A stretch of DNA of 64,000 bases from Micromonospora sp. WMMA1363 (GCF_030345795.1 NZ_JAUALB010000001.1:5510001-5574000), one strand, 5' to 3'; shown: positions 1 through 8,806, counted from the first letter of the stretch. Notes: generated by a model not told the origin, from the sequence alone. Numbers and translations: made by a program.

Positions 1-366
1 GCGGTGCGCGCGTTGGCCCGCGAGCACGGGTACCCGGACGGCACGGCGGCCGACGGCGTGTGGGCCGCCGTCGCCGACGGCGCCGCCGGTGGACCGATGC
101 TCGACGAGCTGGCCCGCCGGCTCGCCCTCGGCGTGGCGAGCACCTGCGTGGTGCTGGACCCGCCGCTGGTGGTGCTCGCCGGCGAGGTCGGTCAGGCCGG
201 TGGGACGACGCTGGCGGAGCGGGTGCAGCAGGAGGTCGCCGCGATCACCCTGGTCCGCCCCCGGGTGGTACCCACCGGGCTGACCGAGGAGCCGATCCTG
301 CGCGGTGCCCTGCACACCGCCCTCGACGCCGTCCGGGACGAGGTGTTCGGCTCCACGACTGGCTGA
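1..366 (+). CDS. ROK family protein (sugar kinase or repressor), C-terminal part
   Basis: The reading frame is open from the first base and ends with TGA at 364-366, so the N-terminus lies outside the window. The visible 121 residues contain the typical ROK C-terminal core, with a stretch reading LALGVASTCVVLDPPLVVLAG and a later EEPILRGAL. In ROK proteins this part packs behind the sugar/ATP site and forms the end of the second actin-like lobe. Whether the protein is a glucokinase-type enzyme or a transcriptional repressor depends on the missing N-terminal part (a winged helix would mark a repressor). The next gene starts more than 300 bases downstream, so this is the end of its transcription unit. 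Confidence 0.75.
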   Translation, partial: AVRALAREHGYPDGTAADGVWAAVADGAAGGPMLDELARRLALGVASTCVVLDPPLVVLAGEVGQAGGTTLAERVQQEVAAITLVRPRVVPTGLTEEPILRGALHTALDAVRDEVFGSTTG

Positions 367-390
367 CCGGCTGACGTCGCTGTCCGTCAC

Positions 391-440
391 GCGACGGGAT
401 GTATGTATCACCGCCGGCGACGGGATGCGTATCACCGCCG
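391..440. repeat. Imperfect tandem direct repeat (26 + 24 nt)
   Basis: Two adjacent copies, 391-416 and 417-440, both begin gcgacgggat and end gtatcaccgccg; the first has an extra TG-containing dinucleotide step. They lie in the roughly 325-base gap between the ROK gene and the ABC ATPase. They may be an operator-like element or a local duplication; nothing in the sequence decides this. Confidence 0.6.
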
Positions 441-519
441 GCTCAGCATGTGAGCCGACATTCTCGGTCGAGTGCCGTCCGGGTGCGAGCGACACCCGGA
501 CGGGCTGGCCGGCCGACAG

Positions 520-633
520 TCAGATCAGGTCGCGGCGACGGAACACCGCGAAGGCGGCCATCCGAGCGGCTCCCTGCTCCGTATAGGCATCGGCCGTCCT
601 CCGGTGGGGGTGATCAACGACACGATGCTCAGC
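520..633 (-). pseudogene. Possible remnant of an ABC-2 type permease, C-terminal end
   Basis: On the minus strand a short frame runs 633 to 520 and ends MAAFAVFRRRDLI followed by TGA. A small-residue stretch followed by FRRRDL just before the stop is typical of the last helix and tail of actinobacterial ABC-2 type membrane permeases. There is no room for the rest of the gene: an in-frame TAG lies just upstream at 634-636. I read it as a decayed tail, but the piece is short and chance resemblance is possible. Confidence 0.3.
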
Positions 634-691
634 CTATGGCTGGCGCACCGCCCGTGGGGGGCGCCGGGTGGGTGCGTGGTTGGATGGGCTC

Positions 692-1534
692 GTGACTGGT
701 GACCTGATCCCCGGCGCCCCCGACGACGCTGCTGCTCCCTCGCCCGTGGACGCGGATCTGGTGGTCAGCCTCGACGGCGTCGGTGTCCGCCGCTCCGGCA
801 CGGCCCTCCTGCACGACGTGGACTGGCGGGTCGAGCTGGACGAGCGCTGGGTTGTGCTCGGCCCCAATGGCGCAGGCAAGACCACCCTGCTCAACCTGGC
901 CGCCGGCCGGCTACACCCGACCGCCGGCACCGCCCACGTGCTCGGCGAGCGGATCGGCCGCACCGACGTGACCGAACTGCGCACCCGCATCGGGCTCTCC
1001 ACCGCCGCCCTGGCCGAACGCATCCCCGCCGACGAGCGGGTCACCGACGTCGTGGTCACCGCCGCGTGGTCGGTAATGGGCCGCTGGCGGGAGAGTTACG
1101 ACAGCGGTGACGAGGCCCGCGCCCGGGCTCTGCTCGGGCAGCTCGGCGTCGACGCCCTCGCCGGCCGCCGCTACGGCACGCTCTCCGAGGGCGAGCGCAA
1201 GCGGGTGCAGATCGCCCGCGCGCTGATGACCGACCCGGAGCTGTTGCTGCTCGACGAGCCCGCCGCCGGGCTCGACCTGGCTGGCCGGGAGGACTTGGTC
1301 GCCCGGCTGGCCGAGCTCGCGTACGACCCGGATGCACCGGCTCTGGTGCTGGTCACCCATCACGTGGAGGAGATCCCGCCCGGCTTCACCCACGCGCTCC
1401 TGCTGCGCGAGGGCGGAGTGGTGGCGCAGGGGCTGCTCGCGGACACCGTCACCGGCGACAATCTGTCGAAGGCCTTTGGTCTGCCCCTGGTCGTGGAGCG
1501 GCACGGCGCCCGCTACACCGCCCGCGCCGTCTGA
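692..1534 (+). CDS. ABC transporter ATP-binding protein
   Basis: A single ABC ATPase domain fills the protein. Walker A reads GPNGAGKTT (about residues 57-65 from the GTG at 692), the signature is LSEGERKRVQIARAL, Walker B is ELLLLDEP, followed by a D-loop GLDL and the switch histidines in LVTHHVEE. All residues needed for ATP hydrolysis are present. No permease gene is adjacent; only a possible permease tail remnant lies upstream. It may therefore be a stand-alone ATPase of the YlmA/iron-type class or work with a distant permease. A start at GTG 668 (spaced 8 nt from a G-run) is also possible and would add 8 residues. Specificity cannot be told from the sequence. Confidence 0.85.
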   Translation: MTGDLIPGAPDDAAAPSPVDADLVVSLDGVGVRRSGTALLHDVDWRVELDERWVVLGPNGAGKTTLLNLAAGRLHPTAGTAHVLGERIGRTDVTELRTRIGLSTAALAERIPADERVTDVVVTAAWSVMGRWRESYDSGDEARARALLGQLGVDALAGRRYGTLSEGERKRVQIARALMTDPELLLLDEPAAGLDLAGREDLVARLAELAYDPDAPALVLVTHHVEEIPPGFTHALLLREGGVVAQGLLADTVTGDNLSKAFGLPLVVERHGARYTARAV

Positions 1535-1601
1535 GGGCAGGGAAGGGCTTCTGCCAAGCCGCGGTGGAGCAGGGGCCCGCTGAGTGCCAGGAGGTGTTCG
1601 G

Positions 1602-2501
1602 GTGCCACCACAGCCCCGCGTCGTCGTTGTGGGCAGCGCCAACATGGACCTGGTGGCGACCGCCCCGGCGCTGCCGAGGCCCGGGGAGACCCTGCTCGGC
1701 ACCGACTTCGTGATGGTGCCGGGGGGCAAGGGCGCCAACCAGGCCGTGGCGGCCGTGCGGGCCGGCGCCTTTTGCGCGTTCCTCGGTGCCATCGGCTCCG
1801 ACTCGTTCGGGGTCACGCTCCGTGCCCGGATCATCGCGGCCGGGGTGGACACCTCCCACCTGCGGGTCGCCTACGGCACGTCCGGCGTCGCGCTCGTGAT
1901 GGTCAATGCCAAGGGGGAGAACGCCATTGTCGTCAGCCCTGGCGCGAACGCCACGATGACCGGCCTGACCGCGCCGGAGCTTGTCGCCGTCCGCGAGGCG
2001 GACGTGCTGGTCGCGCAGTTGGAGATCCCGGTAGAGACTGTCACCGCGGCAGCCGTGGCGGCCCGCGCCGCCGGCACCCGGGTGGTGCTCAACGCCGTGC
2101 CTGCCCGACCCGTGCCGCCGGAGCTGCTGGCCGCCACCGACCTGCTGGTAGTCAACGAGAGCGAGGCCGCGGCGCTCACCGGCCGAGGTCGGGAGGAGCC
2201 GCAAGCCCTGCTCGACCTGGCGCCGCGGGTGGTGCTCACCCTGGGCGCGTCCGGAGCTTGGTACGGCGACCGGGACGGGACCGCGATGCACATTCCGGCC
2301 GTACCGGTCGAGGTCGTCGACTCGACCGCCGCCGGGGACGCGTTCACCGCGGCGCTCGCCGTCGGCTGGGCCGAGGGGCGGGGTCTCGTCGACGCGGTTC
2401 GCTGGGCGGCGGCGGCCGGCGCGGCGTGCGTCCGGCGGCTCGGTGCCTCGGTGGCGCTGCCCGTCCGCGCCGAGATCGACGAGTTGTACCGGTCGGGCTG
2501 A
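1602..2501 (+). CDS. rbsK: PfkB-family carbohydrate kinase, ribokinase-like
   Basis: About 299 residues, the usual length for ribokinase. Near the N-terminus GSANMDLVA and PGGKGANQAVA (about 40-50) form the first PfkB signature. Near 240-248 the sequence DSTAAGDAF is the second signature, with the catalytic base Asp in AGD; the E. coli ribokinase has the closely similar TTAAGDTF. The enzyme phosphorylates a sugar (ribose in true RbsK) with ATP in the cytoplasm. GTG 1602 is chosen because AGGAGG lies 7 nt upstream; a GTG at 1584 overlaps that site and is less likely. No ribose transporter or lac-type repressor is adjacent, so the exact sugar is an inference. Confidence 0.8.
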   Translation: MPPQPRVVVVGSANMDLVATAPALPRPGETLLGTDFVMVPGGKGANQAVAAVRAGAFCAFLGAIGSDSFGVTLRARIIAAGVDTSHLRVAYGTSGVALVMVNAKGENAIVVSPGANATMTGLTAPELVAVREADVLVAQLEIPVETVTAAAVAARAAGTRVVLNAVPARPVPPELLAATDLLVVNESEAAALTGRGREEPQALLDLAPRVVLTLGASGAWYGDRDGTAMHIPAVPVEVVDSTAAGDAFTAALAVGWAEGRGLVDAVRWAAAAGAACVRRLGASVALPVRAEIDELYRSG

Positions 2502-2626
2502 CGGCCGGTCGGCGCCGGACCGCCCCGCCACGCCGTCGGCACGTCCGCGTTGCCGTGCCCGCTCGTCGCCCCGTGGCAGCGTGCCCCGGGCCGGTCCGCG
2601 GGGCCGGGGTCCGCCGCCGGCGTCGG

Positions 2627-3535
2627 TCAGCGCATGCCCTCGAAGGCGACTGCCGGATCGGTCTGCGCGGGCGTTCCCCAGATCGCCTCGTCGTACGTCG
2701 GGTCTCCGGCCAGGTGACGGAGGAACCACTGGGTGAGCAGCCGCCGGGCGAGCCGCAACTGGGTGGCCCGGTTGATGCTCCCGCTTTCGCAGGTCGGAGT
2801 GGCTCTGTCCAGGAAGCCGCAGTGGCAGCCGCCACGGATGGTCCGAAGCTGCTTGGCCGACGGCTTGCTGTCGTAGATCGGTCGCTGGTGCCCGGAGATC
2901 GTGGCGACGGAGTCCCGCTCCGCGCTGATCAGCTGAACCGGGATGGTGAGCGTGGCGGCGGCCACCATGGCGGACGGGTTGGTCTCCACCGCGGCGAGGC
3001 CGGCCACCGTCGTCACCCGTGGATTGCGCGCCGCCGCGAGCAGGCTCGCCCCGCCCCCTGTGGAGTGCCCGGACAGCCCGAGGCGGTCGGCGCTGACGTG
3101 CCAGGCGAACCGCGAGCCGCTCGTGGTGTGTTGTGCGACCAGCCAGTCCAGGGCGGTGTTGAGGTCGTCGGCGAAGGCACTGTGGCTTGGCGCGTTCCGG
3201 CCGTGCGAATCGGGGGCGACCACGATGAAGCCCCAGCTGGCGAGGTGCCCGAGGGTCGAGTGGTAGCGCGAGGTGGCCTGCCCGGGGCCGGGCCCGAAGG
3301 CGAGCGCGGGGAATCGTCCCGCCGCGACCGGCTGGCCGGCGCCGGATGCCGTCGCCGGGTAGTAGACCCGGGCGGAGAAGGAACGACCCGCGGCGCTGAC
3401 CACGGTGTCAACGTAGCCGGCGGCGTAGTCGCCGGGACTTCCCGGATCGGAGGCGGCGGCGCCGGCACTGGCGCCGAGCGGAGCGGGAAGCACCAGGGCG
3501 AGGGCGGTGGCGCCGACGATGAACCACCTCAGCAT
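2627..3535 (-). CDS. Secreted alpha/beta hydrolase (chlorophyllase/lipase-like)
   Basis: 302 residues starting with a signal peptide: MLRW, a hydrophobic stretch to about residue 22, then ASAGAAA as a likely cleavage region. The nucleophile elbow is GHSTGGG (about 150-156), an oxyanion-type region FGPGPG precedes it, and SAERDS and the late CHCGF region could carry the acid and His of the triad. Two Cys near the C-terminus (GGCHCGF and PTCESG) may form disulphides after export. The family (dienelactone hydrolase/chlorophyllase-like, platelet-activating-factor acetylhydrolase-like) covers esterases of varied substrates. It is convergent with the kinase gene, with about 125 bases between the stops. 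Confidence 0.8.
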   Translation of the reverse strand: MLRWFIVGATALALVLPAPLGASAGAAASDPGSPGDYAAGYVDTVVSAAGRSFSARVYYPATASGAGQPVAAGRFPALAFGPGPGQATSRYHSTLGHLASWGFIVVAPDSHGRNAPSHSAFADDLNTALDWLVAQHTTSGSRFAWHVSADRLGLSGHSTGGGASLLAAARNPRVTTVAGLAAVETNPSAMVAAATLTIPVQLISAERDSVATISGHQRPIYDSKPSAKQLRTIRGGCHCGFLDRATPTCESGSINRATQLRLARRLLTQWFLRHLAGDPTYDEAIWGTPAQTDPAVAFEGMR

Positions 3536-3645
3536 GACTGCTCCTCGGATCGATGAAGGTAACTATCTACAGAGGAGAGCACTGGCCTGCTGTGCTGCGC
3601 ACAGCCCGGTTCGTCAATAACGGCCGTGTTATGGCCAGGTGGTGG
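3536..3645. other. Short intergenic gap between hydrolase and DUF6232 gene
   Basis: About 110 bases, less GC-rich than the flanks (for example aactatctacagaggagag), holding the upstream region of the hydrolase gene and the downstream end of the DUF6232 gene. No gene or clear terminator is seen. Confidence 0.5.
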
Positions 3646-4125
3646 TCACCGGTGGTCTCCCTGCTGTTCGATCGCGCGCTGCACGGCCCGGTAGACCTGC
3701 CCGAACCGCAGCGCGTCTGGCGTGCGGAGCAACAGCACCTCCTGGCCGTGCGTCTGCACCCAGAGTTCGTGCACCCGGTTTCCCCGCTCGTACGACCGAT
3801 CCAGCCACCCAAGTGGGACCTCCAGGAAAGGAGTCACGGCCAGTGCCAGCACCACGCAGGCGGCGAGCGCGACGAGCACCGGCCGCCAGCCCCGTTCCGG
3901 TACCGACCAGGCGAGCGAGAGCGCGCAGACCACGGCCACGATCGGTGGCAGCGACAGCAGTAGCACCAGTAGGCCCCGGCTCAGGACGCGCCCCCGGACA
4001 GCGAGGGTCGTCCGTCCCTTGTCGTGCCAGACGTACGTCACGTCGGCGATCGCCACCACCAGCCCGCCGACCCGGATCGACTCCGACGTCACCTGCACCA
4101 CGTCGTCCCGGTAATAGAGGGCCAT
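3646..4125 (-). CDS. DUF6232 family membrane protein (copy 1)
   Basis: 159 residues. It opens MALYYRDDVVQVTSESI, the hallmark beginning of DUF6232 proteins, then has two hydrophobic segments (about 58-75 and 83-100) and ends with a soluble stretch containing RFGQVYRAVQRAIE. It is homologous along its length to the next gene, 4327-4803. The family occurs in actinobacteria and has no assigned function; the layout suggests a small membrane-anchored domain. ATG 4125 is chosen because the alignment with the paralogue begins there and a TAGGCT hexamer lies 5 nt upstream, suggesting a leaderless start. Confidence 0.75.
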   Translation of the reverse strand: MALYYRDDVVQVTSESIRVGGLVVAIADVTYVWHDKGRTTLAVRGRVLSRGLLVLLLSLPPIVAVVCALSLAWSVPERGWRPVLVALAACVVLALAVTPFLEVPLGWLDRSYERGNRVHELWVQTHGQEVLLLRTPDALRFGQVYRAVQRAIEQQGDHR

Positions 4126-4130
4126 CACCA

Positions 4131-4136
4131 AGCCTA
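4131..4136 (-). promoter_or_regulatory. -10 hexamer TAGGCT, leaderless start of DUF6232 copy 1
   Basis: Read on the minus strand, TAGGCT ends 5 nt before the ATG at 4125. The same hexamer precedes the cysteine desulfurase and mnmA genes in this window. Confidence 0.4.
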
Positions 4137-4326
4137 ACCATCCCGCGGCGAATCGCGGTGTCGCGAGCGCGACCGGTCGGCATGGTGGTTGACCCCGTAC
4201 CCGGGCCGGCGCCAACGTGGGCCGTTGCGGTGTCGGTGTGGGGTGTCCTGGGCCCCGCCGGCGCGGCCGCCGTGCAGCGCGCCTGCGAGATGTGCGGCTG
4301 GCCGGGTCACCGTGTGTGACCGGTGG

Positions 4327-4803
4327 TCACCTCCTGACCCGCACGGCCGGCTCACCCGCCTCGACGGCGCGCTGGACCGCTCGGTAGATCCGGCCGAACC
4401 GCACCGCGTCCCCGGTGCGCACCAGCCGGACCGGCCGACCGCGCCAGCGGGCCCAGATCTCGCACTGCCGGCTGCCCTGGACGTATGAGCGGTCCAGGTG
4501 CTCGAAGAGGAAGTCGGCGACCGGCCCGACAGCGAGCCCGACCAGCACCGAGGCGCCGACGATGGCGATCGTGACGGTGGGGGAGCGGCCCAACAGGAGG
4601 GCGAGCGCGACACCCAACGCGGCGGCCACCAGGGGACCGGCGAGGGCCGCACCGATCGCGCCCCGACCGACGAGCACGCGCCACGAGCGGTTGCCCCGGT
4701 GGTGCCACACGGTGCTGATCTCGGCAAGTTGGAAGGACCGGCCGTCCACCCAAATGGCGGTGGACGTGACCTGGACCGACGTGTCGTCGTAGTACGTGAC
4801 CAT
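4327..4803 (-). CDS. DUF6232 family membrane protein (copy 2)
   Basis: 158 residues. It starts [17 protein letters not shown] and ends with [14 protein letters not shown], mirroring copy 1 (3646-4125). Two central hydrophobic segments of Ala/Leu/Val/Gly predict two membrane helices. The two genes are in the same direction, 201 bases apart, and are best explained by tandem duplication. ATG 4803 has GGGAG about 7 nt upstream on its strand; an in-frame start 10 codons earlier lacks support. The gap between the copies has no gene. Function unknown. Confidence 0.75.
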   Translation of the reverse strand: MVTYYDDTSVQVTSTAIWVDGRSFQLAEISTVWHHRGNRSWRVLVGRGAIGAALAGPLVAAALGVALALLLGRSPTVTIAIVGASVLVGLAVGPVADFLFEHLDRSYVQGSRQCEIWARWRGRPVRLVRTGDAVRFGRIYRAVQRAVEAGEPAVRVRR

Positions 4804-4902
4804 GGCGGGAGCTCCCGGTGGCGGACCGGACACCAGACTATGTACCCAACGACCCGCGCCGTAAGGTTGACGCGCGACTTCGACGAGGAAGTGAGGGTCA
4901 GC

Positions 4903-5676
4903 GTGGGCGAGTTCGTGCGGCTGGAGACCAAGGACGGCATCGGCACCATTCGACTGGAGCGGCCGCCGATGAACGCCCTGAACACCCAGGTCCAGGAGGA
5001 GTTGCGGGCCGCGGCGACGGCGGCCACCGCCGACCGGGACGTCCGCGCCGTCATCGTGTACGGCGGGGAGCAGGTCTTCGCCGCGGGTGCGGACATCAAG
5101 GAAATGGCCGAGATGTCCTACGTGGACATGGCCGCCCGTGCCGCCGACCTGTCCGGTGCGCTGGGCGCGTTCGCCCGGATCCCCAAGCCGGTGGTCGCCG
5201 CGATCACCGGGTACGCCCTCGGCGGCGGCTGCGAGCTGGCCCTGGCCTGCGACTGGCGGGTGGTCGCCGAGGACGCCAAGCTCGGTCAGCCGGAGATCAA
5301 GCTCGGCATCATCCCCGGTGCGGGCGGCACCCAGCGGCTGGCCCGGTTGGTCGGCCCGGCCCGCGCCAAGGACCTGATCATGTCGGGCCGGATGGTCGAC
5401 GCTCAGGAAGCGCTGCGGATCGGCCTGGCCGACAGGACGGCCCCGGCCGCCGAGGTCTACGACGCGGCGGTGGCGATGGTGCAGCCCTACCTGACCGGGC
5501 CGGCGCAGGCGCTGCGCGCCGCGAAGCTGGCGGTCGACGGCGGCCTGGACATGGACCTCAACTCCGGCCTCGCCTGGGAGAGTCAGCTCTTCGCGGCGCT
5601 GTTCGCCACCGACGACCGGCGCGAGGGCATGGCGGCGTTCGTGGAAAAGCGCAAGCCGGACTTCACCGGACGCTGA
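4903..5676 (+). CDS. Enoyl-CoA hydratase/isomerase family protein
   Basis: 257 residues, the standard length for crotonases. The oxyanion-hole segments are [10 protein letters not shown] (about 61-70) and [13 protein letters not shown] (about 105-117). The two catalytic glutamates are in place: Glu111 in GGCELA and Glu131 in [11 protein letters not shown], 20 residues apart as in rat mitochondrial hydratase. It should hydrate 2-enoyl-CoA in fatty acid beta-oxidation or a related pathway; etfBA for the acyl-CoA dehydrogenase step lie about 4 kb downstream. GTG 4903 is preferred over GTG 4891 because GAGGG precedes it at a workable distance. Confidence 0.85.
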   Translation: MGEFVRLETKDGIGTIRLERPPMNALNTQVQEELRAAATAATADRDVRAVIVYGGEQVFAAGADIKEMAEMSYVDMAARAADLSGALGAFARIPKPVVAAITGYALGGGCELALACDWRVVAEDAKLGQPEIKLGIIPGAGGTQRLARLVGPARAKDLIMSGRMVDAQEALRIGLADRTAPAAEVYDAAVAMVQPYLTGPAQALRAAKLAVDGGLDMDLNSGLAWESQLFAALFATDDRREGMAAFVEKRKPDFTGR

Positions 5677-5750
5677 CCCGAGGGCTGTTCACATGCGTGC
5701 TACCGGTGAGTAGCGTGTGACTCGGGTGATCCGGACGAAGGGGAGCGGTG

Positions 5751-7373
5751 ATGTCCGAACGGGTCGAAGGTCACGGTGGGCAACTCGCGCTCGCGGCGCT
5801 GCGCGCGTACGGGGTGCGGGAGATGTTCACCCTCTCCGGTGGGCACGTGTTTCCGCTCTACGATGCCGCGCACAAGGACGATTTCCCGATCTACGACGTG
5901 CGACACGAGCAGTCGGCGGTGTTCGCCGCCGAGGCAGTGGCAAAGCTCCAGCGCCGCCCCGGCCTCGCGGTGCTCACCGCCGGTCCCGGTGTCACGAACG
6001 GTATCTCCGGGCTGACCAGCGCATACTTCAACGCGTCACCGGTGTTGGTGCTCGGCGGGCGGGCCCCGCAGTTCCGTTGGGGCTCGGGCAGCCTCCAGGA
6101 GATGGACCACCTGCCGCTGGTCGCCCCGGTGACCAAGCACGCGGAGACCGTCTTCAGCCCCGACGACATCCCCCGTGCGGTGGGTGCCGCGTTGACCGCG
6201 GCGCTTACCCCGCACCGGGGCCCGGCCTTCCTGGACTTCCCACTCGAGGCGGTCTTCTCGGTGGCCGACGCGGATCTGCCCGCCCCGGCGGGCGCCGCCC
6301 CGATCGAGCCGGATCCGGGCGAGGTGGCGAAAGCGGCGGCGCTGATTGCCGGCGCCGCTCACCCGGTGCTCATCGCCGGCTCCGACGTGTACGCCGGGGG
6401 CGCCGTCGACGCGCTGCGCGAGGCGGCGGAGGCGCTCCAGGTGCCGGTGTTCACCAACGGCATGGGTCGTGGCGCGCTGCCGCCGGGGCACCCGCTCGCT
6501 TTCGCCAAGGCCCGCCGGGTCGCCCTCAAGGGGGCGGACGTCGTCGTGGTCGTCGGCACCCCACTCGACTTCCGGCTCAACTTCGGTGACTTCGGCGACG
6601 CCACGGTGGTGCACGTCGTCGACGCGCCGAGCCAGCGCGCGGGGCACCTGCAGCCGGCCGCCGCTCCCGCCGGTGACCTGCGGCTGATCCTCGGTGCCTT
6701 CGCCGGGCACTCGGGCGACCGGACCGACCACGCGGGCTGGATCGCCGACCTGCGGGCCGCCGAGGACGCCGCCAAAGCCCGCGACGCCGCGGAGATGGCC
6801 GCCGACACCGACCCGATCCGCCCCGCCCAGGTCTACGGCGAGCTGCGCAAGGTGCTCGCCCGCGACGCCATCACCATCGGTGACGGTGGTGACTTCGTCT
6901 CGTACGCCGGGAAGTACCTGGAGCCGGCGCTGCCCGGTACCTGGCTGGACCCGGGCCCGTACGGCTGCCTCGGCACCGGGATGGGCTACGCGATGGGTGC
7001 CCGGGTCACCCATCCGGACCGGCAGATCTGCGTGCTGATGGGCGATGGGGCGGCCGGCTTCTCCCTGATGGATGTGGAGTCCCTGGTCCGGCAGCGGCTG
7101 CCGGTCGTGATCGTGGTCGGCAACAACGGCATCTGGGGCCTGGAGAAACATCCGATGCGCGCCATGTACGGCTATGACGTGGCGGCCGACCTCCAGCCCG
7201 AGCTGCGGTACGACACCGTGGTCGAGGCGCTGGGCGGGGCCGGCGAGACGGTGGCGAAGTCCGCCGACCTGGGGTCGGCCCTGCGTCGGGCGTTCGATTC
7301 GGGTGTGCCGTATCTGGTCAACGTCCTCACCGACCCGACCGACGCGTACCCCCGCTCGTCGAACCTGGCGTGA
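5751..7373 (+). CDS. Acetolactate synthase-like TPP-dependent enzyme
   Basis: 540 residues with the three-domain layout of TPP enzymes. The Pyr domain has the activating Glu at about residue 53 (VRHEQSAVFAAEA), followed by AGPGVTNGISG. The PP domain carries the TPP/Mg motif beginning GDGAAGF at about 431 and ending VVGNNG. The best fit is acetolactate synthase or an oxalyl-CoA decarboxylase-like relative. It is a divergent paralogue of IlvB at 45841 and has no small regulatory subunit beside it. Its neighbour upstream is an enoyl-CoA hydratase, which does not fix a pathway. ATG 5751 follows AAGGGGAG by about 5 nt. Confidence 0.75.
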   Translation: MSERVEGHGGQLALAALRAYGVREMFTLSGGHVFPLYDAAHKDDFPIYDVRHEQSAVFAAEAVAKLQRRPGLAVLTAGPGVTNGISGLTSAYFNASPVLVLGGRAPQFRWGSGSLQEMDHLPLVAPVTKHAETVFSPDDIPRAVGAALTAALTPHRGPAFLDFPLEAVFSVADADLPAPAGAAPIEPDPGEVAKAAALIAGAAHPVLIAGSDVYAGGAVDALREAAEALQVPVFTNGMGRGALPPGHPLAFAKARRVALKGADVVVVVGTPLDFRLNFGDFGDATVVHVVDAPSQRAGHLQPAAAPAGDLRLILGAFAGHSGDRTDHAGWIADLRAAEDAAKARDAAEMAADTDPIRPAQVYGELRKVLARDAITIGDGGDFVSYAGKYLEPALPGTWLDPGPYGCLGTGMGYAMGARVTHPDRQICVLMGDGAAGFSLMDVESLVRQRLPVVIVVGNNGIWGLEKHPMRAMYGYDVAADLQPELRYDTVVEALGGAGETVAKSADLGSALRRAFDSGVPYLVNVLTDPTDAYPRSSNLA

Positions 7374-7421
7374 CGCGGGCCAGCCGCCGGCGCCGGGCAC
7401 CGACCCGGGGTCGGCGGCCGC

Positions 7422-7838
7422 TCACACCTCCGGGCGTTTTTCCTCGCGGGGCGGCTCACCGTCGTGGCGACGGAGTTCGTTCTCACGGCGGCGCAGATCC
7501 TCCTCCCAGCGGCGGAACAGCTCCTGGTCCTGTTGGTTGGAACGTTCCTCGATCGAGCGGAGGAACTCGGGGTCGTCGTCGGGGGCCACCGGGCGGCGCT
7601 TACGTTCGGCGAAGACCCCGCCTGCCGGCCACGCCGCGCGCGGCCGACCGGCGGCACGCTCGCGTCCGGCGACGAACCAGGCGATCGAGCCGACCAGCGG
7701 GAAGAGGAGGATGATCAGCACCCAGGCGACCCGGGGCAGGGCGCGGATGTCGCCCTCCTCGGCCGAGAGGCAGCTGATCAGCGCGAAGACGGCGAGGACG
7801 ACCTGCGCGAGGAAGAGAAGCACGTACAGCCGGGCCAT
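7422..7838 (-). CDS. Small membrane protein with PLDc_N (phospholipase D nuclease N-terminal) domain
   Basis: 138 residues. Two hydrophobic segments at the N-terminus (MARLYVLLFLAQVVLAVFAL; then VAWVLIILLFPLVGSIAWF) with the family-typical LFPLVGSIAWFVAGR. The C-terminal half is hydrophilic and charged, with a probable helical or coiled-coil stretch rich in Glu/Arg (about 95-125). PLDc_N is a short membrane module found alone or ahead of phospholipase-like domains; here it is alone. Function unknown. It is convergent with the acetolactate synthase-like gene. Confidence 0.75.
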   Translation of the reverse strand: MARLYVLLFLAQVVLAVFALISCLSAEEGDIRALPRVAWVLIILLFPLVGSIAWFVAGRERAAGRPRAAWPAGGVFAERKRRPVAPDDDPEFLRSIEERSNQQDQELFRRWEEDLRRRENELRRHDGEPPREEKRPEV

Positions 7839-7865
7839 GTCTCTATCATGGCGCACCCGCGTCGA

Positions 7866-8189
7866 CTACCACACCCCGTGGACGACCAGCACCACACCGA
7901 GTGTGGCGTAACCGGCCGTGGCCAGAGCGGCCAGCGGCAGCGCCCGGCTGTAGGCGGTGGCCGGGGCGGCGCCGGTCGCCCGCCACCAGCACACCCGCAG
8001 CGCCGCCAACCAGCCGAGCACCGCCACCCCGGCCACCACCGTGCCGACGGCGCCAGCGGTCAGCGCCAGGCGCACCGTCAGCACCAGGACGACCGTCATC
8101 GCCAGCGCGGTACGCCGCCAGGCCAGCCGGGTCCGCTCGGGTTGCAGACCAGGGTCCCGTGTGCCGTCGGGTCGGGTCGGGTCAGTCAC
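7866..8189 (-). CDS. DUF202 family membrane protein
   Basis: 107 residues with three predicted membrane helices. The N-terminal LQPERTRLAWRRTALAM matches the ERTxLAWxRT pattern of DUF202. The GTG start at 8189 lies inside the end of the upstream gene (8-nt overlap), so the two DUF202 genes are translationally coupled and probably make a two-subunit membrane complex. The family has no settled function. Confidence 0.75.
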   Translation of the reverse strand: MTDPTRPDGTRDPGLQPERTRLAWRRTALAMTVVLVLTVRLALTAGAVGTVVAGVAVLGWLAALRVCWWRATGAAPATAYSRALPLAALATAGYATLGVVLVVHGVW

Positions 8190-8577
8190 GCCCACCGACC
8201 ACCCGGGCGAGCACCGCGGCGACCAGCAGCAACGCGCCGATGCCGACAGCGAGGGCCAGGACGGCCGGGAAGCGGGACGCGGGCAGCTCCTCGCCGAGCC
8301 GGATCGCGCGCTCCGTGCGGGCCCAGTGGTCGATCGCCCGGATGGCGACGGCCGCGCCGAGCAGCAGCAGCGCGATGGCGATCGCCTCGCGCAGGTGGGC
8401 CGGCGGCAGCGGTGGCAGGAACTGCGCCGCGGCCAGCCCGCCGGCGACCAGTGCCAGGCCGGTCCGCAGCCAGGCGAGGAAGGTGCGTTCGTTGGCCAGC
8501 GAGAAGCGGTAGTCGGGCGTGCTGCCCACCGACCGCAGTTCCTGCGGGTCGAACCACCGCCTGATCGCCTGCCACAC
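8182..8577 (-). CDS. DUF202 (YidH-like) membrane protein
   Basis: 131 residues. The motif SLANERTFLAWLRTGLAL is the DUF202 signature, followed by three hydrophobic helices. It is first in a coupled pair with 7866-8189. The GTG at 8577 is the start most consistent with family length (VWQAIRRWFDP). No strong ribosome site is visible, so the start could be off by some codons. YidH-type proteins are inner-membrane proteins of unknown role. Confidence 0.7.
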   Translation of the reverse strand: MWQAIRRWFDPQELRSVGSTPDYRFSLANERTFLAWLRTGLALVAGGLAAAQFLPPLPPAHLREAIAIALLLLGAAVAIRAIDHWARTERAIRLGEELPASRFPAVLALAVGIGALLLVAAVLARVVGGRD

Positions 8578-8792
8578 GCGACCGATTATCGCCTCCGGCC
8601 GCTCGTAGCCTGCCGGAGATGCCTGCCATGACGAACCCGCCGGCCTGCCGCGGGCCACGCTGGTGACCGATCGGGCGCTCGCCGCGCAGGGCCGCGGCGC
8701 GAACTCGCTCCAGGTGGACGCCTCGGCGGACAACCGCCCGATCCTCCGAGCGGCTCGGCTTTGTCGCGGTCACCATTGCCGCGCCGGACGTC

Positions 8793-8798
8793 TACACT
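8793..8798 (+). promoter_or_regulatory. -10 hexamer TACACT before the gene at 8807
   Basis: TACACT ends 8 nt before the ATG at 8807 and there is no ribosome site between, so a leaderless transcript is likely. Confidence 0.4.
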
Positions 8799-8806
8799 CC
8801 GTGATC

